NCBI GenBank assembly: GCA_030704615.1
Contig: CM060731.1
Coordinates: 95,894,756-95,958,755, forward strand
Direction: 5' to 3'
DNA length: 64,000 nucleotides
Source: Takakia lepidozioides
Lineage: Eukaryota > Streptophyta > Takakiopsida > Takakiales > Takakiaceae
The translations under genes and the position numbers were made by a program. Positions within the stretch are counted from its first letter, which is position 1. The number at the start of each line of letters is the position of its first letter. Shown piece after piece: positions 44,460 through 54,248 of this stretch. The notes beneath the pieces are model-generated. The model had not been told where the DNA came from. It searched no databases and was given only the letters and a program-made list of their open reading frames with translations.

Positions 44460-44676
44460 GGTCCATGAGCCTGGGCTCCAAGTCATGAGCGTACACTGGT
44501 ACTCATGAGCGGAGTGCTTCTAGCATGAGCGCGGAAATCTTCGATTTTTGATTATTTTATAGTTTTTGGCCCGAAAAAAATCTGCCGAAATTCGAAGTGT
44601 GTTACTTTGCGGCTCATGGGTTAGCCATGCCCGCTCATGAGCTCACTGCTCATGAGCTCATGGAATAGCAACCCCC
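44460..44676 (-). repeat. Subterminal GCTCATGA repeats and right terminal repeat of copy 3
   Basis: CATGAGC motifs at 44465-44660 lead to the end GGAATAGCAACCCCC at 44676, the inverted copy of the 15311 terminus. Confidence 0.75.
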
Positions 44677-45210
44677 TCTACCTCGCGGTTTGCTTCGGTG
44701 TCCATTAGGAGGTGTTCCGAACCTAGTCGTGTACAGCAGATTTTAGACGAGAAGCCTCAAGAAAATGAAGATGAGGGAGGAGGCAGCAGCTATTAGAGCC
44801 CGTCGGGCTCATAGATTTGTCTTGGATTCTGCTGAGGAAAGTGGGGGAGAAGAGGCAGAAGATTCCCAGGAGGTGAGGTGGACAGTCTCCCAAGGAGAGG
44901 ACGGAATTTTTGAGAGGCATAGTGCAACCGATGCATCACAGAGCTCGGAGGATGGGGGGGATGAGGGGGATGAGGAAGAAGGAGGGCCAAGTTCATCGGA
45001 AGGTGTAGGAGAGTAGTTCCCATTCCTGCTATGTCAGTTAGGACACACTTGTATAGACGTGGCTTGCCACAAAATTTGCAATAAAATATTGCATTTCATT
45101 GCTATGACGAGTCCACATAACCCTATTTCCGTGGACACACAATGGCCCGCTCATGTTGTTGTTTTTTTTTTTCCGCTCATGCTCATGCCGCTCATGAAAT
45201 AGCAGCCCCC
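44677..45210 (+). pseudogene. Copy 4: last exon (part 2) and terminal repeat
   Basis: This continues the exon interrupted at 31596. A reading with SIRRCSEPSRVQQI aligns with AIRREDRPTRLEQL of the intact gene. An open frame at 44765-45016 (RRAHRFVLDSAEES, then VRWTVSQGEDGIFE and an acidic Ser-rich tail) aligns with the intact C-terminus (APRWTVPAGEDGIFE). GCTCATG motifs at about 45148-45195 and the end GAAATAGCAGCCCCC at 45210 close copy 4. The split and the frameshift make it non-functional. Confidence 0.78.
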
Positions 45211-45836
45211 GTTGACACGTCGTCATTTGCAATCACATCCTGCATTTGTTTAATCCATTTATCTTTTCATCGTCCACCTAGACACTCCTTGGGCAATCGG
45301 CAATCGCCACGTGCAGTCGGGAATACTGGCAGTCATACATTCCCATGCCCACGTCATCCTGTTGTAGTTTTGGCCATGACTCGTAGTCGTATCTATCATC
45401 TTCCCCTATCTGGTCAAATGTGTTTGACCGCAGATCCTGACATGGCGGAGGTACAAGGTGGCATATACGACTTCTGGTGGTCACCATTGGCAACCAGGAC
45501 TGCCCCCTTGCATTTTGCAGACATATATGCTACGACTAGGCAAATGTGGCAGACGTTAAAGCCGGGATCTGTTGTAGTGTTCATACCTAGCAAACAAGGA
45601 GGCCTTGTTTTAAACAGTTGCAAGAAACTCTGAAGTGCGTAAAGCATGAACGTGTGGTTCGCACACAAAGGAACTGGCAAATGCGTGTAAGTCTGCGGTG
45701 CTTGCAAACAATGTGAGAGAAAGTATGTTTCTCCTGTCCTTCCTTGTGCCACTGCGTACTTGGAGTAAGGCATTGTGTAATGCGTAACGCCCGCCATAGC
45801 TGCAGGGCTATAGCCTTCAATGTTCCCCCTGTCTAC
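45211..45836 (-). pseudogene. Remnant of a gypsy-associated extra ORF
   Basis: On the - strand, about 45590-45730 encodes CLQAPQTYTHLPVPLCANHT and FMLYALQSFLQLF, clearly related to CLQAPQAYKKLPIAFCGNHT at 58740-58860 downstream of an integrase. No pol sequence accompanies it. The rest (45211-45580) has short frames on both strands that I cannot assign. The right edge is cut by the LTR starting at 45837. Confidence 0.5.
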
Positions 45837-46804
45837 TGTCATGTATTCATGTATGTAATGGTTTGGAGGTGATGTAGTGATTCTATAGGAGTATATAGTT
45901 TGAAATAGGAGTGTGGCTCTTTATTAGTTTCTTCTGAAATTATTATCATCAATTTTTTTTTATCTTAAGGAAAATGGTGGAGACATTATGATGAAGGAAG
46001 AAGACATGTTCATGGTTGAGAAATTTGTGATTGTCAAGATGATGAAGTGGAGGAACCACATGCCAAGAAGATGATGACTTAGTTTTTTTCTTAAGAGATA
46101 GTGTTTGCGGGGGCGCTGCACAACTAGGAGTAGGGCTATGTAGAATAATAGAAAATTCTTTGTGGAGTAGCATTTAGAATTGGAGTGCAAATGAACAAGA
46201 ATTGGATGTGAAATTGCTCTATGGGGTTCGATAATTTGATAGAATTGGGTAGGATGCTAGATTGGAAGTAAATTCAGAAAATGGGGATGATAATTGGTAG
46301 GAATGGGGTTATTAGGATAGATGTTAGCCCATTGAATCAATGCTAGGTAGTTATGGTAGTTAGAGTAAGACACTATGAGTTCCGCTGAATCGATGTATTC
46401 ATGGTCATTCGAGCGAGAGTGCCGAGGCCCTAGCACAGAAGATGCTAGTTTGTCGTTTTCAGTAGCTTAAGTAAGAGATAAGAAAAATATGAGTAGTGTG
46501 ATGAGACAAAGATCTGATGAAAGACTCTGTAAGCTTCATGTTAATGTGATGAGATGTTGGAGTTTAATGGGAAGAATTTTGTGTGAAAGAAAAAGATGAG
46601 GATTATTTGATGAAATGTGCAGATCAATACGAGAGGAATTTAATTGAGATGAATATTAAGACATTTATTGTTGGGAGACAATTAGAAGTAGATATAGTGT
46701 TCTAATCACGACATAGCAATTCAATTGTGTGCTTTCCCCAGCGAACGAACCTTAGAACTAATTGATCATCTTTTAGGATTGATTATAGTTTTGTTCTAAA
46801 TCTT
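45837..46804 (+). repeat. 5' LTR of the AT-rich element
   Basis: The start TGTCATGTATTCATGTATG is repeated at 48772. Both copies share ATTCTATAGGAGTATATAGT and CTCTTTATTAGTTTCTT. The right edge is set by the primer binding site. No gene lies within it. Confidence 0.72.
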
Positions 46805-46806
46805 TT

Positions 46807-46824
46807 TGGCGCCGCTGCCGGGGA
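46807..46824 (+). other. Primer binding site (tRNA-Asp type)
   Basis: TGGCGCCGCTGCCGGGGA begins with TGG, complementary to a tRNA CCA end. It resembles the tRNA-Asp primer sites common in plant gypsy elements. The tRNA identity is from memory of that class. Confidence 0.7.
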
Positions 46825-47032
46825 AAGGCCAATCGAGTGGGCTATTTCAGAACATTATATTATTGGTAAAAGAAACGTTGGATCAAAAGAGAAACTGAAT
46901 TATGAAGCTTGTGAGGTTAGGGCTTTAAAAAAAAAAAAAAGGTCGGGGATTTTGTGTTTTTAGACTTTTGTTTTTCTTTGGTTTCAATTTTTCAATTTTC
47001 TTGGATGTGAAACAATTACATACCAATTCGAG

Positions 47033-47758
47033 ATGGAGCAATTTGTTTCTACAACCCCTATGGAAGCATATCTTTATAATTATTATGTGAACTTTCAGAG
47101 TGTGATTCAGCAACTTCAAAGAGAGAATTGTGGTCTTCATAGTGAAGTAAATAGGTTGCGAGAGGAAAACTTAAATCTTTCACGGTCTGTAGAGGCAAAT
47201 TCCTGGATAACACCTATTGAGACAGATCTTGCACTTCGAATTGGTGATTTAGGCATGGATATTTTGAATTTGGAGACCAAACTCAAAGAGTTGGAGGGAA
47301 GGAATCATGATCTGACTGTTCAATTGAATTTGGCTCAAATGACAAATTTGGAAGAGATTCGGGCAAAAGATCTTGAAGCCGAAGCTTTGCTGCAAAGAAA
47401 TGAGGAGCATTTTCAAAGTGAGATTTTGACCTTGAAGGCAAAGTTAGATACAATCTCAATCAAGAAGGAGAAATCATTACTAGATAATGAAATTTTGCAA
47501 GAAGAAAATCAACTCTTATACATGAAGGTGCAATTTTTTGATGATCAAGTTGTCACTCTCTTATCTGATAAAGTAAGTTTTGAGCAAGATAATGCAATGA
47601 CTATTCGACAATGTAAAGAAATTGCTTTGGAGGTCGTGCAAATAAGGGACCAATTCACTCAATTGAGGAATTCGCAAGAAAATACAATTTTTGAGGTAAA
47701 GCTAAATTCTTGCAAATTCTTTGGAGGAGATCAATTTGGATGTGTGTTCAAATTTTGA
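47033..47758 (+). CDS. Coiled-coil protein of the AT-rich element
   Basis: The ATG at 47033 opens a 241-codon frame ending TGA at 47758. Almost the entire protein is predicted coiled coil: long runs of Leu, Glu, Lys and Gln with heptad spacing and no Cys knuckles. I recognise no catalytic domain. It lies about 210 bp after the primer site, where gag would be, and could be a divergent Gag-like structural protein. Its end overlaps the next frame by 38 bp, so a frameshift or splice may join the two. Confidence 0.55.
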   Translation: MEQFVSTTPMEAYLYNYYVNFQSVIQQLQRENCGLHSEVNRLREENLNLSRSVEANSWITPIETDLALRIGDLGMDILNLETKLKELEGRNHDLTVQLNLAQMTNLEEIRAKDLEAEALLQRNEEHFQSEILTLKAKLDTISIKKEKSLLDNEILQEENQLLYMKVQFFDDQVVTLLSDKVSFEQDNAMTIRQCKEIALEVVQIRDQFTQLRNSQENTIFEVKLNSCKFFGGDQFGCVFKF

Positions 47759-48665
47759 TACATTGAAGGCCATTGAGGAAAACTCAAGTTGGAATGGTGA
47801 TTGTGACAAATTGCTTCAATTGTGCTTACAAACAACAATGCAAGTGTATTACCATGGAGGTGATGATATTTTCATTTCTTTTGAAATTGATACAATTGTG
47901 AAAGTCACGACCACAAAGAAGACCAAGAAAATGTTTAATAATTATCCCATGATTGAAGAACAATTGGACCTTTTGGATGGATATAAGGCCAATATTGCCA
48001 AAGTGATGATAGTGAATAATTTACAACCAATTGATATATCTAAGAGCATCATTGATTGTGAAGGACTATGTGTTATAAATCAGCCAAAAAAGTTGGAAGC
48101 TGATTTTTTCCAACAAACTTTCATTATGAGACTTTTTCCAAGAATTTCTAATTTCCTTTTACAGATGGTATTTCAATTTGGGAAATTGAGAACCAAGATA
48201 ATTTGGACAATTATAAAGTTTCAATGGGAAATCAAGATTTTGGTGGACTATCCGAGTTTATTGGATGCACAATTGGTGAAGCAACCCGATCCATCGATTG
48301 GGAAATTGAAGAAAGAGCTTAGATGGTTTCATGTATGCGGTACATTTCAAATTTTGAATAATGATCAACAAAATGTTCACAGTTGTGGATTAGTTGTGAT
48401 GATACAATCAACAAATGGTGATGCGGTCTTCTCTGAAAACAATTGGATTCCTAGTCTACAAGATCATGAAATTACCTCGGAGTACATTTCAACATTTAAG
48501 AAGGAGCTTGGTGCTAAACATTCATTCGATACTACATCGTTAATTCCTTCAGGAGATAATCCAATTAAAAAACTTTTAAAATATCTTCATATAAGACATT
48601 TTATAAATTGGCAACGATGGAGCTCAAGAATTTGGGATCCTGGAAGGAAGTGTTTTTTAGTGTAA
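47721..48665 (+). CDS. Unrecognised second ORF of the AT-rich element
   Basis: The open frame of 314 codons ends at TAG (48663-48665). The N-terminal part continues the coiled-coil character for a short way, then becomes mixed with hydrophobic segments near residues 120-170. No RT, protease or integrase motif is visible. It may be the same protein as the preceding ORF after one indel. The function is unknown. Confidence 0.45.
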   Translation: MEEINLDVCSNFDTLKAIEENSSWNGDCDKLLQLCLQTTMQVYYHGGDDIFISFEIDTIVKVTTTKKTKKMFNNYPMIEEQLDLLDGYKANIAKVMIVNNLQPIDISKSIIDCEGLCVINQPKKLEADFFQQTFIMRLFPRISNFLLQMVFQFGKLRTKIIWTIIKFQWEIKILVDYPSLLDAQLVKQPDPSIGKLKKELRWFHVCGTFQILNNDQQNVHSCGLVVMIQSTNGDAVFSENNWIPSLQDHEITSEYISTFKKELGAKHSFDTTSLIPSGDNPIKKLLKYLHIRHFINWQRWSSRIWDPGRKCFLV

Positions 48666-48771
48666 GGACTTCAAGTCGTGCTTACTATATAAGCATAGGA
48701 CAATATATCCCACAATACATCCGTAGAAAGTGATTTGTTTGCGAGGATGCACACAGATAAGTGTGGGAGTA

Positions 48772-48911
48772 TGTCATGTATTCATGTATGTAATGGTGAA
48801 GAAGCTTGGAGGTGATGTAGTGCATAAGAAAAATAGAGTGATTCTATAGGAGTATATAGTTTGAAATAGGAGTGTGGCTCTTTATTAGTTTCTTATGAAA
48901 TTATTATCAGC
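48772..48911 (+). repeat. Truncated 3' LTR of the AT-rich element
   Basis: It repeats the first 115-140 bp of the 45837 LTR with small indels, then the match stops at about 48911. The preceding GATAAGTGTGGGAGTA is a weak purine tract. Confidence 0.7.
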
Positions 48912-50899
48912 AATACAAAATCCATTGCAGTACATGCAATGCAGAGAGCCCCGCTCCTTAGGCCACGTGTTTGAGTTCAAACACCCTTCCATCACTTTCT
49001 GGCCCCGTGACAAATTTTCCGGGAATGCCTCCTTAACTGTTTTTTTTACTTACTGGCCCCTTTGTCGTTGTTAACTCGTGTCCATCTGTCACCGTCCTTA
49101 TGGCCTGTGCAGCCTGTGTGGCCTGTATGGCCTGTGATGGCCTGTGCTGGCTGCGAGAACTCCTGTGTTCTCTCATATGACCATACCCATGAGGCGTTAT
49201 GACATGTACCTCATGATCTGATGGTGGTACTGGGGCATTCCGCTGCTTCTTCTCTGCTTCAAGATTCAAATCATGTTGTAGTGGTCTATCATGGATACCA
49301 CTGTATCCTGTAAGTTTGTTGGCATTAACTCTACCAAACATCTCCTTGTTAATCGTCTGCAGCATTGTTGTGTTGTTATTATACATCTTATGTATGACAT
49401 AAGGTCATTTCCATGGTGACTTAAGCTTAGAAGCCAACACACAGTACTTTCCTTTCTTGTGCAACCACAGTACCAAGTCTCATATCTTAAAAGTTTTAAG
49501 TTTGCCTTCATCAAACCGATCTTTCCTCTTCATTTGAATTCTGGTCATGTTATCAGCTGCATCAGCACAAACTTCTTCTACATGATATAATTCATGTCTT
49601 CTTACTTTGATTGAATCTTCCAATTTCATTTTCCTTCCCCATTCAGTTCTCTTGGTAGGTAGCAAGAATTCCACAGGAAGTAGAGCTTCCATACCATAGA
49701 CTAATTGAAATGGTGTATGTTTTGTAGTGACTTTGTATGAAGTCCTATAAGACCACAAAGCTGTTAGCAACTTTGTATCCCAATCCGTTCTGTTGGCATT
49801 GACTATCTTAGCAAGAATAGTGCACAATATCTTATTGGTGGCCTCTGCTTGCCCATTTCCCTGTGGGTAATAGGTTGTGCTCTTCCTGTGCACAATCATA
49901 AATTCCTTGGTCAGTAGTTCAATGGTCTCATTGATGAAAACACTTCCCTGATCACTGATGAACTCTAAGGGATAGCCAAATCTCGTGATAATATTCTCAT
50001 AAAGAAATCTAGTTGTGGATTTCGCTGTGTTATCTCGAGTGCCTTGGCTTCTACCCACTTAGTAGTATAATCAGTTGCTGTGATTATATACTTGTTCTGT
50101 GGATTGATTGGCACAACAAAATCTAATCCCCATTTCTGAAATGGGTTCAGTAGGCATTGTAGGGTGCAAAGCCATCTTTCCAGATCTCTGTAATGGTCCT
50201 AATCTTTGACACTTATCAAACTTTTACAAAAGTTGTGTACATCTTTGAATAAGGTAGGCCACCGGTATCCTGCATGTAAGATCTTCCTACTGGTAGTTTC
50301 TTCTCCAAAATGTCCTCCAGCTACTCCTTTGTGAATTTCTTCCAAAACTTTATTGACTTCATGATGATACAAACATCTTTTCAGGACTCCATCTGGTCCT
50401 AACTTTTACCACTTTCCTCCTATCATAGTGTATGGTAAAGCCTTAATGGCTATCCTCTTTCTTTGCTCCTTCCCATAACTAGGTGGGCACTGACCATGAG
50501 TCAAATAGTATCTGATTGGCCACTGCCAATCTAACCAATCATCAGCCCCAACCTCTACTACAAATAGACTGGCATCAGGTAGTTGATCGTCCACCCCTGT
50601 GGTTGGTTCTCCTGTTGCGAGGCGTGACAAGTGGAAGGATAGCAAGATGACTAATTATACTGCATGAGTTTGAATTCAAAGTTGTTTACAAACCTGAACG
50701 GTTGCATCTTGTGGCATATCACTTATCAAAGGCTTGTTCAATAAATCAAAGCCTGATTTGAATTTCCTTCCCAGCAGATAATGGCTGAACTTCTTGACTG
50801 AATAAATCATTGCCAGAGCTTCCCTTTCAGTGGTGCTATAGTTCTTTTTAGCATTGTTCAACAATCTGCTAGCATAATAAATAGGTGAATCTATGTTCC
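48912..50899 (-). pseudogene. pol: Gypsy RNase H-integrase fragment, heavily broken
   Basis: Read leftward from 50899 it gives the end of RNase H (NNAKKNYSTTEREALAMIYS, about 50860), a linker, degraded zinc-binding sequence, integrase core pieces (FISDQGSVFINETIELLTKE, HRKSTTYYPQGNGQAEATNK) and the C-terminal tail to about 49033. It closely matches the pol at 55584-58000. The frame is broken in many places, and RT, protease and gag are absent. The right edge is cut by the LTR at 50900. Confidence 0.82.
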
Positions 50900-51212
50900 T
50901 GTTAGAGGACTGTCTGGGACTTAGACATTTTTACGGGATCTGAGGAGTACCCTTAATTTTTGCACAGACTGAGACCAACAGGAGCCTTAGGGGTGATAAC
51001 AGCGCACTGTAGAGGGGGGTTACACAGCCCGTCACAGTCGTCACAGCCAACACAGCCCGTCACAGTCGTCACAGCCAGTCACAGCCCGACACAGCCAAAC
51101 ACAGTCGCACAGCCAGTCACAGCCCGCTGAGTACTTAGAGATTTCCAACTCTTCTATCTTGGAGTTTCCGCCTCGGATAGCGAAGGGATGGGTGAGTAAA
51201 AGCCGCGCGACA
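50900..51212 (+). repeat. 5' LTR, short form
   Basis: TGTTAGAGGACTGTCTGGGA to AAAAGCCGCGCGACA, 313 bp. Compared with the 991-bp LTR at 29333 it lacks the middle. It has a CACAG-repeat block at about 51025-51125. Confidence 0.85.
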
Positions 51213-51214
51213 TT

Positions 51215-51232
51215 TGGCGACCATACTGGGGA
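51215..51232 (+). other. Primer binding site
   Basis: TGGCGACCATACTGGGGA lies two bases after the LTR end and starts with TGG, as a site complementary to a tRNA 3' end should. The tRNA cannot be named from the window. Confidence 0.75.
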
Positions 51233-51820
51233 ACTGAGTCATGAACAACCAGATGTGACAGGCATCTGGTGGGATCATGGTGGTTGGACCATTAAAGAAT
51301 TTGAAGTGAATCAAATTCCCTGTGGAACGAAGGAAGAAAGATTGTCCAAACAATTCTTTCAAAGGTTATTGGAATTGCCAGACGGTTGTAAAGAAAATAT
51401 TCTTAAGCGAGTGCATGATGCTGATCCGGAATGGGGTCTGGAGAAAGGAGTGATAAAGATTTATCAGGTAGCCTGTAGAGGAAGAGCACGTTGGTTACCA
51501 ACATTGGTTTATGTGATAGCATTGCTATCCATTAAGTGAGTAGAGTTTGAAGGCTGGGAAGAAAGAAAGGTGAATGTTTATACTCATATGCATGAAGAGC
51601 TGTACTGGTAAAGAATTGGATTCCAAAGGATATTTTGTGGATCAAACTCACACCAAGAACAGCTTTCCAGACTTGTTTGCCATATGGTTATATGGTAACA
51701 GAGACTTCAAGTATAGCCAAGGGTGCATTGAAGCTTGAAAGAAACCCAGGCATATACGAGAGATATTACAGAAGAGAGTTTTGGTTATTGCCACATTAAA
51801 AGAAATGAAAGACATGGGAC
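51233..51820 (+). other. Leader with a short open frame
   Basis: A frame continues from the LTR to a TGA at 51537-51539 and reads GIWWDHGGWTIKEFEVNQIP and a Trp/Lys-rich tail. Further frames up to 51820 are interrupted. It could be a degraded N-terminal Gag domain. I do not recognise it. Confidence 0.35.
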
Positions 51821-54181
51821 ATGAGTGATGAAAGAGAAGCTAGACGCCAGAGATATTCAGCAAAAAGAGAAAGCTATCTGAAAGCTAATTATCCATATCT
51901 TTGGGAGAGAGGAATAGACATAGGGGAATCATCTGGACCTCTCACACCATTAAGATCAAAGAGTACATCACCCATACCGGAAGAACTAGAGTTGGATGCC
52001 ACTCCTTCTGTTTCTTTGCAAGAAAGATTAAGGGAATTGGTACGGGAAGAAGATCAATCACGAGGTGAAAGATCTGAGGTACATCCCTAGATAAAAGATT
52101 TGACAGAAATCTTTGATAAGAGTTGGCATGGAACACCAAAAGCAGGAACTCCAGTTTCTGAAGCGGAAGGTGAAGAAGGAGAAGAGGATGTGGCAGAGCC
52201 AACGGAGAGTTCAGACTCTCCAACACCATTACAGTTGAGTTACATGAGTGAAGAAGAAACCCAAGGGCAGAACTTGGAGGATGAAAACAGAGAGAAGAAA
52301 TTGGAAGAGGAAGAATATGAAGAAGTAGACCCAACAGCTGAGGTTGAGACTACAACCAGGACATCCCAACCCGTTGGACCTGGATCAAGTGGAGCACTTG
52401 GATCACAGGCCAACGAAGTTGTCGGCTCAGGGGGATCAGGCGGGCTGCCTGGATCTGGCTCTGGGGGGACAGGGAGTGTGGGAAGTAGTGCAACTAAAGC
52501 TGGGAATACTGTGAATATCGTGGGGCCGGAAGCAGGGAGTGCTCAAGGGCCACCACTTGGTGGAAGATCCACCACAACAACAACAGGTCCAGAAGGACCA
52601 GCATCAGCAAGGGTGCCAGCACCTGTCAGTGGGCAGAAGGTAGGGCCACAGATGGCGTTACAACCAACACGGGCAAAACCACCCTTTCCAATATATTCAG
52701 GAAAAGGGGATCCCGATGTACACATTAGCCAATTTGAGCACATGTGTATAGTGAACAATGAGAATGGCGATGATGCCAAGATGAGATTGTTTCGTTGTTC
52801 ACTTATCAAGAAAGCAAGTGAATGGTATGCAAGATTCCCTGATAATCATTTCCTAACCTGGAATGGCTTGAATACAGCATTTCAAAATAGGTTCAGGACA
52901 AGTAAAACTGAAGATGAAGTGTATGGAAGTTTACAACAGTTAAAGCAAAAGAAGCATGAAACTGTTGAGGAGTATATGGAAAAGATGGAATTGATGATGA
53001 AAAAGCTGGCTGCGGTACCAGCACCCGGTTTACAGAAGACTTGGTTTGTGAGTGGACTAAGACCAGAGTTGCAAAAGAAAGTGGATATGTTACCCCATAA
53101 TACAGTGGAGGAGGCATTTGAAACTGCAAACAGAATTGAGCAATTGGGAATGCTCAGGAGAGAGAAAAGGGATGATGAGGACTCTGAGGATGAGTCAGAT
53201 GAAGAAGAAGAGCAAGAACTGAAAAGGAAGAGTAAGAGAAAGGAGAAGTTGAAGAGGAATAACTATGAAAAAAGATTGGAAGAAATCTTGAAGAAGTATG
53301 CCACAGAGGCTGCAACACATTGGAGGAAGGGTGTATGGTGTGCAAAGTGCCAGAATGAAGGCCATACTACCACAGAATGCCACATGAAGGAGAAACACTG
53401 TACTATCTGTAAAATGGATAACCATTCTACTGAGAATTGTTACTATAACAGAAGGACAGCTGCAAGAGAACCTAGGCAAGTAAGGGTGCATCAGGTGCAG
53501 CCCCAGCCAAGAAGAAACAATGATCAGGACCACTATGGTAGGTCTGGTGGTTATAACAATGGCATGGAAGGGAGAGGTAATTCAAGAGGAAATTACCAAG
53601 GAAATTCTAGAGGCAACTATCAGGGTAATCCAAGGGGGAATTACCAGCCCGGGAATCAGGATTATAGAAATAATCCAAGAACAGACCAAGGGCGAGGACC
53701 CAATGGTGAAGAACTATGTTACTATTGTAATCAGCCAGGACATCGCAGGGCAGCCTGTGCATTCTGGATAAGACACCAGAATGAGATGAGAGCTCCTGTG
53801 AATGAGGGCCCAGTGGTGGCAGCTCACATGGTTAGGCCATGTGTTGTACCAGAAGTAAGTACAATGATAGTAACAAGAAGTAAAGCCAAACTAATACCTC
53901 CGGTAGTAGAGGAAGAAGATGATAATGAAGGTGGCAATGATATGCATGAAGATGAAGAGACTTGGAGAGATGAGAAGGAACTGCACAAAGAAGTGGCAGA
54001 TACCATAAGGGAAATGCAGAAGAGTACTGATATTCCTGTGGCAGATTCCTCTGATTCTGATGAAGAAGAAGAAGGGAGTGAGGATGAAAGGAAGAAAGAA
54101 GATACAGACATGCAAAGTAATATGCCAGACCAAAGCAGAAATTACCATTGGACAGCTATTAGCTGTGGCACCTTATTGTAG
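51821..54181 (+). pseudogene. gag: Gag polyprotein with three CCHC zinc knuckles, one in-frame stop
   Basis: The ATG at 51821 opens a frame that meets TAG at 52088-52090 and then continues in the same frame to 54181. After an acidic, Gly-rich N-terminal region comes the retrotransposon Gag domain (PFPIYSGKGDPDVHISQFEH through ASEWYARFPDNH and VEEYMEKMELM, about 52680-53140). A Lys/Glu-rich helix follows, then knuckles CAKCQNEGHTTTEC, CTICKMDNHSTENC and CYYCNQPGHRRAAC, with RGNYQGN repeats (53578-53650) before the last. It binds and packages RNA. The copy at 61978-64000 on the other strand is closely similar. Confidence 0.82.
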
Positions 54182-54248
54182 GCACAGGCTGTATCAAGCA
54201 ATCAATTGAATTGCCCAGGAGACAGGAAACACAGACCTGAACAGCAAG

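Larger units (their letters stand above)
31597..44676 (+). mobile_element. MULE-like DNA transposon copy 3, apparently intact (right arm of the giant inverted repeat)
   Basis: It spans GAGGTTTACTATTTCATGAG at 31597 to the inverted GGGGGTTGCTATTCCATGAG ending at 44676. It holds two uninterrupted genes diverging from a palindrome array: the ParB/methyltransferase-like gene on the - strand (32288-37458) and the transposase on the + strand (39644-43239). It is inserted in the last coding exon of a paralogous element (30942-31596 and 44677-45210). Relative to copy 2 it lacks about 390 bp and 235 bp near its right end and has 48 extra bases near 31692-31740. No clear target-site duplication was found. 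Confidence 0.87.
45837..48911 (+). mobile_element. AT-rich LTR retrotransposon, apparently non-autonomous, 3' LTR truncated
   Basis: The 5' LTR (45837 to about 46804), primer binding site (46807), internal region (to about 48771) and first 140 bp of the 3' LTR (48772-48911) are present. Composition is much more AT-rich than the neighbours. The internal region has two ORFs but no protease, RT, RNase H or integrase, so it would depend on another element's enzymes. Confidence 0.75.

Noticed and set aside
15311-44676. Plastid-type inverted repeat
   Set aside because: The arms contain no rRNA or plastid genes, have nuclear-type introns and end in transposon termini.
31597-44676. Target-site duplication of copy 3
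   Set aside because: The flanks GCTGCACG and TCTACCTCGCGG share only a weak CGG. I could not support a duplication.
45142-45633. Open frame on the + strand between copy 4 and the AT-rich LTR
   Set aside because: It crosses the copy 4 terminal repeat and is antisense to the remnant with clear similarity on the - strand.
46807-46824. GGCGCC here as a member of the transposon palindrome family
   Set aside because: The surrounding sequence is a tRNA-complementary primer site, not a dyad with TTC/GAA arms.
47033-48665. Host structural (myosin- or kinesin-like) coiled-coil gene
   Set aside because: The ORFs lie between an LTR with a primer binding site and a second LTR, so they belong to a retroelement.
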